Assembly (NCBI RefSeq): GCF_014269025.2
Contig: NZ_CP077094.1
Coordinates: forward strand, 1 to 64,000
DNA length: 64,000 nucleotides
From: Pseudomonas promysalinigenes
GTDB lineage: Bacteria > Pseudomonadota > Gammaproteobacteria > Pseudomonadales > Pseudomonadaceae
Direction of reading: 5' to 3'
Shown here: positions 41,391-49,461 of the stretch, one piece after another
How the letters are laid out: each line of letters starts with the position of its first letter
Numbering within the stretch: the first letter of the stretch is position 1
Notes under the pieces: generated by a model
What the model saw: the letters and a program-made list of their open reading frames with translations, nothing else
Told to the model about the DNA's origin: nothing
The model's database searches: none
Program-made: the position numbers and the translations under genes

Positions 41391-41801
41391 TGGGATGCAG
41401 AATACGTCGCTCGGTTCGTCGACCAGTACCTTGCGGCTAGCATCGTACAGCAGCACCTGCGGCTCCATTACCGGTGCGCGGGCTTCGAGGCGATAACGCT
41501 GGCCGGCCTTGAAGTCGTCATAACGCACAGTCAGATAGCACGTCCGATCCCTGGGTTGGGTCATCGTGCCACCGGCATATATCTCGTAATCGAAGCGCAC
41601 AACCAGTTCGTGCTTGCCAGGCGACACCTGAAAGAAGCGGCCATCGTCAAGGCGTTGGCCGTCGAGGCGGTCGGCCATGATGACTCGGCCGGGTGTCATG
41701 GTATAGAGCTCGATCCAGGCCTGCTTGGGATCGGCCGGCGGCAAGGGGCTGGCGCAGGCTCCCAATGCAGTCAGGGCAATCAGCATCATGGGCTGGCGCA
41801 T
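41388..41801 (-). CDS. Outer-membrane lipoprotein, tandem paralogue A
   Basis: A 137-residue putative lipoprotein. The start MRQPMMLIALTALGAC (41801) gives a short signal peptide with lipobox LGAC, lipidated Cys16. The mature part has FFQVSPGKHELVVRFDY and FKAGQRYRLEARA blocks that also occur in the adjacent upstream gene, which has the same length. This suggests a local duplication. The family is unrecognised by name; the strand-rich pattern suggests a small beta-sandwich. Confidence 0.7.
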   Translation of the reverse strand: MRQPMMLIALTALGACASPLPPADPKQAWIELYTMTPGRVIMADRLDGQRLDDGRFFQVSPGKHELVVRFDYEIYAGGTMTQPRDRTCYLTVRYDDFKAGQRYRLEARAPVMEPQVLLYDASRKVLVDEPSDVFCIP

Positions 41802-41854
41802 GGCAACACTCCACTGGCAATACTCAGTTACAAGCATAGCGCCGTTCGTGCACT

Positions 41855-42268
41855 TCAGGTGCGTTGGCAACCGGCTGGCAGGCCTTGGCTCACCAGTTTC
41901 TGCTGGTGGTCATAGAGCTTGATCCAGGGGCGAAAGCCAATGCTGCCGGCTTGTAACTGGTAGCGCTGGCCTGCACTGAAATCCTTGAACGTCAGTTTGA
42001 CCTGGCAATCACGCCACAAAGGCTCCTCGACCGGGCCGATATTGCTCGGCGCTACTGGAAACTGGTAACGCACGGTCAGCTCGTGGCTGCCGGGTTGGAC
42101 CTCGAAGTAGCGGCTTTCGGGCCAGTCGCGCTGGTCAACCTGCGCTGCGTCGAGGGACGTTTCGCCGTATGGGGTAAGGTCGACCCAGGCGAGGTTAGGG
42201 TCCGGGTCCGGCAGTGTCGAGCAAGCGCTAATCAGCAGCAGTGGGGCGGTGAGCAATAGAGCACGCAT
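41855..42268 (-). CDS. Outer-membrane lipoprotein, tandem paralogue B
   Basis: A 137-residue putative lipoprotein, paralogous to the next gene on the strand. The start MRALLLTAPLLLISAC (42268) gives lipobox ISAC, lipidated Cys16. Shared blocks are YFEVQPGSHELTVRYQF and FSAGQRYQLQAG. Both proteins keep one Cys after the beta block (RDCQ here, RTCY in copy A) and a Cys near the C-terminus, so a disulfide is possible. Divergent from the aminopeptidase-like gene at 42336. Function unknown. Confidence 0.7.
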   Translation of the reverse strand: MRALLLTAPLLLISACSTLPDPDPNLAWVDLTPYGETSLDAAQVDQRDWPESRYFEVQPGSHELTVRYQFPVAPSNIGPVEEPLWRDCQVKLTFKDFSAGQRYQLQAGSIGFRPWIKLYDHQQKLVSQGLPAGCQRT

Positions 42269-42335
42269 GGCGAAACTCCCCCTTGGCGAGATAGTCTTGG
42301 AGCGCATTGGCCTTGAGCGAGTTGGATAACCTCAG

Positions 42336-43418
42336 ATGCATTTCTCTGTTCTTTTCAAGCGCTCAGGCCCCGGGCCACTCGACCGCTTTTTCAGCTATTT
42401 GGTTCCTTTGCTGGGGGCTTTTCTGCTAAGCGGTTGCTCCAGCTTGGGTTACTACAGTCAGCTCGCACAAGGCCAGTGGCAGTTACTGCGGGCGCGTCAG
42501 CCTGTGGACCAGGTGATAGTTGACCCGGCCAGCAGCCCTCGCTTGCGAGCACGTCTGGCTCATGCCGAACAGGCCCGGGCATTTGCCAGCGAGCGGTTGA
42601 AACTGCCAGATAACCGTAGCTATCGGCTTTATGCCGACCTACAGCGCCCTTACGTCGTATGGAACGTATTCGCCACCCCGGAACTGTCGCTGCAACCGGT
42701 GACGTATTGTTTTCCCATCGCCGGTTGCGTCGCTTACCGCGGTTATTACCGCCAAGGGGCCGCACGCGGACAGGCGGCGCTAATGCGCCAGCAGGGCCTG
42801 GACGTATACGTGAGCGGAGTTGAAGCCTATTCGACCCTGGGCTGGTTCGATGACCCGATTCTGTCGTCGATGGTCGCTTGGGGGGATGAACGGCTCGCTA
42901 CGCTGATCTTCCATGAACTGGCCCACCAGCGCTTTTATGTGCAGGACGACACGGCATTCAACGAGTCGTTTGCCACATTTGTGGAACGTGAGGGCTCGCG
43001 GCAATGGCGCGCAGCGCGCGGGTTGGCGCCGCTTGGCACGGCGCAGTCGCAGCAGCGTGAGCAGTTTACCCGGCTGGTGCTGGCCAGCCGCGAGCGGTTG
43101 CAGGCAATCTACGCAGCGCCCCTGGACGATGCGCACAAGCGTGTGGCCAAGCAGGCCGAGTTCGAGCGTTTACGGGCCCAGTACAAGCAGGTGCGCGACA
43201 GCCAGTGGGGCGGCGATAAGCGGTACGACGCATGGATCTATGGGCCGTTGAGCAATGCCAAGTTATTGCCGTTTGGACTTTATGATCAGTGGGTGCCCGC
43301 GTTCGAGCGGCTATTTCATGAGGTGGGGGGGGATTGGCCGCAATTTTATCGACGGGTCGAGGAGCTTGGGCATTTGCCCGCAGCAGACAGGAAGGCGGCG
43401 TTACAGCGTTTGATGTGA
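42336..43418 (+). CDS. Predicted aminopeptidase, HEXXH zinc lipoprotein
   Basis: A 360-residue protein of the COG4324-type predicted aminopeptidases. The N-terminus has a hydrophobic segment ending in LLSGCSS, a good lipobox with Cys34. The zinc motif is FHELAHQRFYVQDDTAFNESFATFVE: HELAH supplies two His, and a downstream Glu about 19 residues later is the likely third ligand. The substrate is unknown. It is divergent from the two lipoproteins and converges on the HAD phosphatase across a small hairpin. Confidence 0.75.
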   Translation: MHFSVLFKRSGPGPLDRFFSYLVPLLGAFLLSGCSSLGYYSQLAQGQWQLLRARQPVDQVIVDPASSPRLRARLAHAEQARAFASERLKLPDNRSYRLYADLQRPYVVWNVFATPELSLQPVTYCFPIAGCVAYRGYYRQGAARGQAALMRQQGLDVYVSGVEAYSTLGWFDDPILSSMVAWGDERLATLIFHELAHQRFYVQDDTAFNESFATFVEREGSRQWRAARGLAPLGTAQSQQREQFTRLVLASRERLQAIYAAPLDDAHKRVAKQAEFERLRAQYKQVRDSQWGGDKRYDAWIYGPLSNAKLLPFGLYDQWVPAFERLFHEVGGDWPQFYRRVEELGHLPAADRKAALQRLM

Positions 43419-43429
43419 ACCCAGGATTC

Positions 43430-43450
43430 TGGGGCTGCATCACAGCCCCA
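43430..43450. terminator. Short hairpin between convergent genes
   Basis: TGGGGCTG and CAGCCCCA form a perfect 8-base stem with a 5-base loop. It lies 12 bases after the aminopeptidase stop and just before the 3' end of the convergent HAD gene. No strong T tract, so termination may be weak. Confidence 0.5.
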
Positions 43451-43456
43451 CAGTCA

Positions 43457-44107
43457 TCAGGGCCGAGTCAAAGCCTGGTGCAGTTCGGCCAGTGTGGCGA
43501 AGTGGAAGGCTGGCGCCTCGGCGGCGAGTTCTGCCTGGCTGCCGAACCCATAGCCCACGGCCACCGCCTGGAGGCCGTTGCTGCGGGCACCGATCAGGTC
43601 ATGCTTGCGGTCCCCGATCATCAGCGTCTGGGTAGGGTCCAGCCGTTCTTCGTCCAGAATGTGGCGAATCAGCTCGACCTTGTTGGTGCGGGTGCCATCG
43701 AGCTCGCTGCCATAGATCATCTTGAAATGGTGGTCGAAGGCAAAGTGCCTGGCAATTTCCCGGGCGAACTTCCAGGGTTTTGAAGTCGCGATGTACAGCG
43801 TTCTGCCCTGCCCCGTCAGGTCTTCGAGCAGTGCTGGCACCCCTTCGAACACGAGGTTTTCGTAAAGGCCGGTGACACTGAAACGCTCGCGATAGAAATT
43901 CACCGCTTCCCAGGCCTTGGCTTCATCGAAGCCGTAGAACTGCATGAAGGCTTGTAGCAGTGGCGGGCCAATGAAGTGTTCCAGTCGCGTGAGGTCGGGT
44001 TCGTCGATGCCAAGTTTGGCCAAGGCATACTGAATCGAGCGGGTGATGCCCAGACGCGGGTCGGTCAACGTGCCGTCGAGGTCGAAAAGGATGTTCTGCT
44101 GGTGCAT
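43457..44107 (-). CDS. HAD-family hydrolase, phosphoglycolate-phosphatase-like
   Basis: A haloacid-dehalogenase phosphatase of 216 residues. The catalytic motif LFDLDGTLTD lies at the N-terminus, a cap domain follows (SIQYALAKLGI through FYGFDEAKAW), then motif II TSKPWKFA and motif IV IGDRKHDLIGA. ATG 44107 (MHQQNILFDLDG) puts the motif at the usual distance; an in-frame ATG at 44131 overlaps the upstream stop by 4 bases and would add 8 residues. It is close to the Gph/5'-nucleotidase (YrfG-like) subgroup; the substrate is open. Probably co-transcribed with the gamma carbonic anhydrase. Confidence 0.82.
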   Translation of the reverse strand: MHQQNILFDLDGTLTDPRLGITRSIQYALAKLGIDEPDLTRLEHFIGPPLLQAFMQFYGFDEAKAWEAVNFYRERFSVTGLYENLVFEGVPALLEDLTGQGRTLYIATSKPWKFAREIARHFAFDHHFKMIYGSELDGTRTNKVELIRHILDEERLDPTQTLMIGDRKHDLIGARSNGLQAVAVGYGFGSQAELAAEAPAFHFATLAELHQALTRP

Positions 44108-44127
44108 GTTCGTCTCGTGAGTCGGGT

Positions 44128-44676
44128 TCATTCCGGTTGGTCGTAACCTTCGGCCAGGTGCTGGTCCTTGAGCTTGACGTAGTTGCCGGCGCTGTAGAGG
44201 AAGAAGGCGCGCTCCTGATCGCTCAGCAGCCTGACCTGCTTGGCGGGGCTGCCCATGTACAGGTAGCCGCTGACCAGACGCTTGCCGGGCGGTACCAGGC
44301 TACCGGCGCCGATGATCACTTCGTCTTCGACGATGGCGCCATCCATGATGGTGCTGCCCATGCCGACCAGGATGCGGTTGCCCAACGTGCAGCCATGCAG
44401 CATGACCTTATGGCCGATGGTGACCTCGTCACCGATGATCAGCGGGAACCCGTCAGGGTTGAACGGCCCCGCATGGGTGATGTGCAGCACGCTGGCGTCC
44501 TGCACGCTGGTGCGCGCGCCAATGCGGATGCGGTGCATGTCGCCACGGATCACCGCCAGCGGCCAGACAGAGCTGTCCTCGCCGATTTCCACATCGCCCA
44601 GAACCACCGCCGAACGGTCGACGAATGCCCTGGGTCCCACTTTCGGAGTGTGTTGCTGGAAGCTGCGAATGGCCAT
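44128..44676 (-). CDS. Gamma carbonic anhydrase family protein
   Basis: A 182-residue left-handed beta-helix protein with hexapeptide repeats (GDVEIGEDSSVWPLAVIRGD, IGDEVTIGHKVMLHGC, IVEDEVIIGAGSLV). The metal-ligand His pattern of the YrdA/PaaY/CaiE group is seen in the VLHITH and IGHKVMLHGC segments. Many members show carbonic anhydrase folds, but activity varies. ATG 44676 (MAIRSFQQHTP) is chosen because GAGACG precedes it. The frame extends far upstream to 45327, but that part lies antisense to prlC and is not coding. Confidence 0.88.
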   Translation of the reverse strand: MAIRSFQQHTPKVGPRAFVDRSAVVLGDVEIGEDSSVWPLAVIRGDMHRIRIGARTSVQDASVLHITHAGPFNPDGFPLIIGDEVTIGHKVMLHGCTLGNRILVGMGSTIMDGAIVEDEVIIGAGSLVPPGKRLVSGYLYMGSPAKQVRLLSDQERAFFLYSAGNYVKLKDQHLAEGYDQPE

Positions 44677-44778
44677 GATAGCGTCTCTCATCTGTGCCGA
44701 TAGACAGGCTGCTTGCTGCGGCCGGCGTCGATTGTAATTAAGATGGGGTAGTGTTTCTTCTGCCAAGGTATCCGAACC

Positions 44779-46830
44779 GTGAGTGCGAACAACCCACTTC
44801 TGCAGTCCTACGATCTGCCGCCCTTCTCGCAAATCCGTGCCGAACACGTGTTGCCGGCGATCGAAGCGATCCTGGCCGACAACCGAAAAGCCATTGCCCA
44901 GATCCTCGAACAGCAGGGCAATAACCCTAGCTGGGCTGGCCTGGTACTGGCCATGGACGAACTGAACGACCGCCTGGGCGCTGCCTGGAGCCCGGTCAGC
45001 CACCTCAATGCGGTGTGCAACAGCGCCCAATTGCGCGAGGCTTACGAGTCCTGTCTGCCAGCGCTGAGCGCCTACTCTACCGAACTGGGCCAGAACCGCG
45101 CGCTGTTCGACGCCTATCAGGCGTTGGCCAACAGCCCTGAAGCAGCTAATTTCGACGTGGCGCAGAAGACCATCCTCGACCACGCCCTGCGAGACTTCCG
45201 CCTGTCGGGCATCGACTTGCCGGCCGACAAGCAGCAGCGCTATGCCCAGGTGCAGAGCAAGCTCAGCGAGCTGGGCAGCCGTTTTTCCAACCAACTGCTC
45301 GATGCGACCCAGGCCTGGACCAAGCACATTACCGACGAGGCCGCGCTGGCCGGGCTGACCGACTCGGCCAAGGCGCAGATGGCCGCTGCGGCGCAGGCCA
45401 AGGGGCTAGACGGCTGGCTGATTACCTTGGAATTCCCCAGCTACTACGCGGTGATGACCTACGCCAGCGACCGCGCCCTGCGTGAAGAACTGTACGCTGC
45501 GTACTGCACCCGTGCGTCTGATCAGGGGCCTAATGCTGGGCAGTTCGACAATGGCCCGGTAATGCAGCAGATCCTCGACTTGCGCCAGGAACTGGCCGAG
45601 CTGCTGGGCTACCAAAACTACGCCGAGCTTAGCCTGGCGACCAAGATGGCCGAGTCCAGCGATCAGGTGCTGAGCTTCCTGCGGGACCTGGCCAAGCGTT
45701 CCAAGCCGTTCGCCGCTCAGGACCTGGAGCAGCTCAAGGCCTACGCCGCCGAGCAGGGTTGCCCGGAGCTGGCCAGTTGGGATGCCGGGTACTTTGGCGA
45801 AAAGCTTCGTGAGCAGCGTTACAGTGTGTCCCAGGAAGCTCTGCGTGCCTACTTCCCGATCGACAAGGTACTCAGCGGCCTCTTCAGCATCGTCCAGCGC
45901 CTGTACGGCATCGAAATCACCGAGCTCAAAGGCTTCGACACCTGGCACCCAGATGTGCGCCTGTTCGAAATCAAAGAAAACGGCCAGCACGTTGGCCGCT
46001 TCTTCTTCGACCTCTACGCCCGCGCCAACAAACGCGGGGGGGCGTGGATGGACGGTGCCCGTGACCGTCGCCGCACGGCGGCTGGCGCGCTGCAAAGCCC
46101 GGTGGCTAACCTTGTGTGCAACTTCACCCCGGCCAGCCCTGGCAAGCCTGCATTGCTGACCCATGATGAGGTCACCACCCTGTTCCACGAGTTCGGCCAT
46201 GGCCTGCATCATATGCTGACCCGTATCGAACATGCTGGGGTGTCCGGCATCAACGGCGTGGCCTGGGATGCGGTAGAGTTGCCGAGCCAGTTCATGGAAA
46301 ACTGGTGCTGGGAGCCAGAAGGGCTGGCGCTGATTTCCGGCCACTATGAAACCGGTGCACCCCTGCCCCAGGACCTGCTCGACAAGATGCTGGCGGCGAA
46401 GAACTTCCAATCCGGCATGATGATGGTGCGGCAGCTGGAGTTCTCGCTGTTCGACTTCGAACTGCACGCCAGCCATGGCGACGGCCGTAGTGTGCTGCAG
46501 GTGCTCGAAGGGGTCCGTGATGAGGTCTCGGTGATGCGCCCGCCAGCGTACAATCGGTTCCCCAACAGTTTCGCGCATATCTTCGCCGGGGGTTACGCGG
46601 CGGGCTACTACAGCTACAAGTGGGCTGAAGTGCTGTCGGCCGATGCGTTTTCGCGCTTCGAGGAAGAGGGTGTGCTCAATGCCGATACCGGCCGAGCGTT
46701 CCGCGAAGCGATCCTGGCTCGCGGCGGCTCGCGCGCACCCATGGAGCTGTTCGTCGACTTCCGGGGCCGTGAGCCTTCCATCGATGCGTTACTGCGCCAC
46801 AGTGGCTTGACCGAAGCCGCTGCGGCATGA
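44779..46830 (+). CDS. prlC: Oligopeptidase A
   Basis: Cytoplasmic M3-family zinc metallopeptidase that degrades signal peptides and other oligopeptides. The 683 residues match the family. The zinc motif is LFHEFGHGLHHML (HEXXH) with the downstream Glu ligand in the LPSQFMENWCWE segment. The start is GTG at 44779. It overlaps the zinc-ribbon gene by 4 bases. Confidence 0.95.
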   Translation: MSANNPLLQSYDLPPFSQIRAEHVLPAIEAILADNRKAIAQILEQQGNNPSWAGLVLAMDELNDRLGAAWSPVSHLNAVCNSAQLREAYESCLPALSAYSTELGQNRALFDAYQALANSPEAANFDVAQKTILDHALRDFRLSGIDLPADKQQRYAQVQSKLSELGSRFSNQLLDATQAWTKHITDEAALAGLTDSAKAQMAAAAQAKGLDGWLITLEFPSYYAVMTYASDRALREELYAAYCTRASDQGPNAGQFDNGPVMQQILDLRQELAELLGYQNYAELSLATKMAESSDQVLSFLRDLAKRSKPFAAQDLEQLKAYAAEQGCPELASWDAGYFGEKLREQRYSVSQEALRAYFPIDKVLSGLFSIVQRLYGIEITELKGFDTWHPDVRLFEIKENGQHVGRFFFDLYARANKRGGAWMDGARDRRRTAAGALQSPVANLVCNFTPASPGKPALLTHDEVTTLFHEFGHGLHHMLTRIEHAGVSGINGVAWDAVELPSQFMENWCWEPEGLALISGHYETGAPLPQDLLDKMLAAKNFQSGMMMVRQLEFSLFDFELHASHGDGRSVLQVLEGVRDEVSVMRPPAYNRFPNSFAHIFAGGYAAGYYSYKWAEVLSADAFSRFEEEGVLNADTGRAFREAILARGGSRAPMELFVDFRGREPSIDALLRHSGLTEAAAA

Positions 46831-47108
46831 GTGAGGTGGTTGTGAACAAGACCAAGAAGCGCTTCATCGCCGGGGCGGTGTGCCCGGCGTGCAGCGAGCC
46901 CGACAAGCTGATGATGTGGAACGAAGACGACGTACCGCACCGTGAGTGCGTGGCCTGTGGCTTCACCGATACCCTTAATGAGCAGGGCCTTTCAATTCCC
47001 AAGGAGCTGGGCACGCGGGTCAATCACCTGGCACCAAAAGCTGCACCGGCCAAGGTCCAGACCGTGCAGTTCTTCCCTAATCCCAAGCTGAAGAAGCCTA
47101 CCGAATAG
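46827..47108 (+). CDS. YheV-family zinc-ribbon protein
   Basis: A 93-residue protein. Two CXXC knuckles (CPAC in AGAVCPACSEPDK, and CVACGF) make a small zinc ribbon, followed by a Lys/Pro-rich tail. It resembles the YheV family of unknown function that follows prlC in gammaproteobacteria. Its ATG overlaps the prlC stop by 4 bases, so it is translationally coupled. Confidence 0.82.
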   Translation: MSEVVVNKTKKRFIAGAVCPACSEPDKLMMWNEDDVPHRECVACGFTDTLNEQGLSIPKELGTRVNHLAPKAAPAKVQTVQFFPNPKLKKPTE

Positions 47109-47164
47109 GGTTGTACCGCAGCGCTCTGACCAGAGGTGCTGGAGCACTCACGCCAACTTCGATA

Positions 47165-47180
47165 CTGTGTATGCATACAG
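47165..47180 (+). promoter_or_regulatory. LexA (SOS) box upstream of the radical-SAM gene
   Basis: CTGTGTATGCATACAG matches the gammaproteobacterial LexA consensus CTG-N10-CAG with an AT-rich centre. It lies 15 bases before the ATG of the radical-SAM gene. The P. aeruginosa homologue PA0069 is, as I recall, among LexA-controlled genes. Confidence 0.75.
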
Positions 47181-47194
47181 TAAAGGATGAGGCG

Positions 47195-48253
47195 ATGAGT
47201 ACTCCAGCAGCGCAAAAGGGTCGTGGCACCTCGCACAACCCCGACAATCGCTTTGCCCCAAGCCGTAGCGTGGCCGAGGATGATGGCTGGTACCAGGAAG
47301 TGCCGCTGACCCAGGGTACGCAAGTCCGGGTCGAGCTCGCCAAATCGGTCATCAGCCGCAACACCTCCCCCGACTTGCCCTTCGACCGCTCCATCAACCC
47401 TTACCGCGGTTGCGAACACGGTTGTATCTATTGTTACGCCCGCCCCTCCCATGCCTATTGGGACCTGTCGCCCGGCCTGGATTTCGAGACCAAGCTGATC
47501 GCCAAGACCAATGCAGCTGAGGTGCTTGCGCAGCAATTGAGCAAGCCAGGGTATGTCTGCGCGCCCATCAACCTGGGCTCCAACACCGACCCCTACCAGC
47601 CGATCGAACGCGAGCAGCAGTTGACCCGGCGGCTGCTCGAAGTGCTGCTGCGTTTTCGTCATCCGGTGACCATCGTGACCAAAGGTTCGCTGGTGCTCCG
47701 CGACCTTGACCTGTTGGCTGAGTTGGCCAGCCAGCGCCTGGCCAGGGTGATGATCAGCCTGACCACACTGGATGACGACCTGAAACGTGTGCTGGAGCCG
47801 CGCGCGGCCTCACCAAAGGCCCGACTGCGAGCCATCCGCGTGCTGCGCGGTGCCGGGGTGCCGGTGGGGGTGCTGTGTTCACCGATGATACCGATGGTCA
47901 ACGACAGTGAACTGGAGCGCCTTCTTGAGGCGGCTAAGGAGGCCGGCGCACAAAGCGCGGCGTACATGATGCTGCGCTTGCCACTGGAGGTGGCACCCTT
48001 GTTCGAGCAGTGGCTGCAGGACCATTACCCGCAACGGGCCAACCATGTACTGAGCCTGATCCGTCAGAGCCGTGGCGGTGAACTGTACGACAGCAGGTTC
48101 GGTGCGCGGATGCGCGGTGAGGGCGTGTTTGCCGAGTTGCTCGCTCAGCGCTTTGCCAAAGCCATGAAGCGCTTGGACTTTGCGGGGCGGGAAACGCAAA
48201 CGCTGGATTGTTCGGCATTCTGTCCACCTGGTGGGCAGATGGCTCTGTTCTGA
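47195..48253 (+). CDS. PA0069-type radical SAM protein
   Basis: A 352-residue radical S-adenosylmethionine protein. The ATG 47195 (MSTPAAQKGRG) follows AGGATGAGG; the frame upstream is not coding. The iron-sulfur cluster motif is CEHGCIYC (C73, C77, C80), followed by GSNTDPYQPIE and a TIM-barrel-like series. It resembles the spore photoproduct lyase-like/Rv2578c family; the reaction is unknown. A LexA box 15 bases before the start suggests DNA-damage induction. Confidence 0.85.
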   Translation: MSTPAAQKGRGTSHNPDNRFAPSRSVAEDDGWYQEVPLTQGTQVRVELAKSVISRNTSPDLPFDRSINPYRGCEHGCIYCYARPSHAYWDLSPGLDFETKLIAKTNAAEVLAQQLSKPGYVCAPINLGSNTDPYQPIEREQQLTRRLLEVLLRFRHPVTIVTKGSLVLRDLDLLAELASQRLARVMISLTTLDDDLKRVLEPRAASPKARLRAIRVLRGAGVPVGVLCSPMIPMVNDSELERLLEAAKEAGAQSAAYMMLRLPLEVAPLFEQWLQDHYPQRANHVLSLIRQSRGGELYDSRFGARMRGEGVFAELLAQRFAKAMKRLDFAGRETQTLDCSAFCPPGGQMALF

Positions 48254-48547
48254 GCGGGTCAGCCGTAAGGTGCCACCCCCGAATGGGGCTCATGCAACCA
48301 AATAATCTGGGTAATCCCTCTTGGCAGTTGATGCTTTTTTGCTATTATTCAGTTCCCCCCTTTTCGATCTGGAACGCCCGTTCTAGAGCCCTCGAATTAA
48401 GTTTCAGTTAAGTTTTCCCCGCTAGCGTAGGAATCCAGCCAAAGCAGACTGTGATTTATCGCTCGTGCGTGTCATCTAAATCTGCGCATAGCCAGAATCT
48501 TTCACCGGTAAAATGGATTTACCTACACACCGCCAAGAGGATGAATC
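48254..48547. other. Intergenic region before the beta carbonic anhydrase gene
   Basis: Nearly 300 bases without a convincing gene. It is AT-richer than its surroundings, with a possible promoter at 48321 and several oligo-T runs. A short GC hairpin (ccccgaatgggg, about 48286-48297) sits near the 3' end of the radical-SAM gene. A small RNA or leader cannot be excluded. Confidence 0.5.
48321..48348 (+). promoter_or_regulatory. Candidate sigma70 promoter upstream of the beta carbonic anhydrase
   Basis: TTGGCA, 16 bases, TATTAT gives a reasonable -35/-10 pair. It lies about 200 bases before the gene start, so a long leader would result. Confidence 0.35.
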
Positions 48548-49267
48548 ATGCCCGTCAAGGACCCATCCAAGGTCGTTCCGCAAGCCCCCGCGGAGAGCGC
48601 CGATGCCGCTCTGAAGCACATCGTCGACGGCTTCCTGCGTTTTCACCATGACGTGTTCCCCGAACAGCAAGAGCTGTTCAAGAAGCTTGCCACCGCGCAA
48701 ACCCCACGCGCCATGTTCATCACTTGTGCCGACTCGCGCATCGTCCCCGAATTGATCACTCAAAGCTCGCCGGGCGATTTGTTCGTGACGCGTAACGTCG
48801 GTAACGTGGTACCGCCCTACGGGCAGATGAACGGCGGCGTTTCCAGCGCCATCGAGTACGCTGTGTCTGCGCTCAAAGTTCACCACATCATCATTTGCGG
48901 GCACTCGGACTGTGGTGCCATGCGCGCAGTGCTCAACCCGCAGTCGTTGGCCAAGATGCCAACCGTCTCCGCCTGGTTGCGCCACGCCGAAGTGGCCCGC
49001 ACCGTGGTGGAAAACAACTGCTCGTGCGGCAGTGAGCACGAAACCATGCAGGTGCTGACCAAGGAAAACGTGATCGCCCAGTTGCATCACCTGCGCACCC
49101 ACCCGTCGGTTGCCTCGCGCTTGGCAGCCGGTGAGCTGTACATCCACGGCTGGGTGTACGACATCGAGACCAGCAAGATCGAAGCCTACGACGCTGCCAG
49201 CGACAGCTTCATGCCGTTGACTGCCGGTGAATCGATCCCCTGCGCCACGCCGAGAGGCCGCTACTAA
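48548..49267 (+). CDS. Beta-class carbonic anhydrase
   Basis: Zinc enzyme that interconverts CO2 and bicarbonate. The 239-residue protein has the ligand set C60 and D62 (TCADSRIVPELI, with R64 of the Asp-Arg dyad), H119 and C122 (CGHSDCGAM). The ATG 48548 follows AAGAGG; the ATG at 48541 is out of frame. It is followed by a SulP transporter; SulP proteins with carbonic anhydrase neighbours or fusions often carry bicarbonate. Confidence 0.93.
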   Translation: MPVKDPSKVVPQAPAESADAALKHIVDGFLRFHHDVFPEQQELFKKLATAQTPRAMFITCADSRIVPELITQSSPGDLFVTRNVGNVVPPYGQMNGGVSSAIEYAVSALKVHHIIICGHSDCGAMRAVLNPQSLAKMPTVSAWLRHAEVARTVVENNCSCGSEHETMQVLTKENVIAQLHHLRTHPSVASRLAAGELYIHGWVYDIETSKIEAYDAASDSFMPLTAGESIPCATPRGRY

Positions 49268-49417
49268 GCGACCCATCCACAGCTGAACCTTGAATAGCCG
49301 GCTGCACCCGTCATGGGTGTGGCGCGGCCTTCGGCTGCCTTGCAAATGCCTTGACTGCTCTGCCGGCGATCACGCTGGCGGCCTGCGCCTGCGTGCGCGT
49401 CAGGGATCAACCGTGCC

Positions 49418-49439
49418 CACGGCCAGCGGGATGGCCGTG
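49418..49439 (+). promoter_or_regulatory. Leader hairpin before the SulP gene
   Basis: CACGGCCA and TGGCCGTG make a perfect 8-base stem with a 6-base loop. It ends 10 bases before the AAGGAG ribosome site of the SulP gene. It may affect transcript stability or translation; no T tract, so it is not a clear terminator. Confidence 0.4.
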
Positions 49440-49461
49440 CGACAGAGAAAGGAGAAACAGG

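Noticed and set aside
44677..45327. N-terminal extension of the gamma carbonic anhydrase frame
   Set aside because: The extension is antisense to prlC; the family N-terminus and ribosome site place the start at 44676.
48286..48297. Short hairpin ccccgaatgggg after the radical-SAM gene
   Set aside because: The stem is only 4-5 bases with no T run; too weak to call a terminator.
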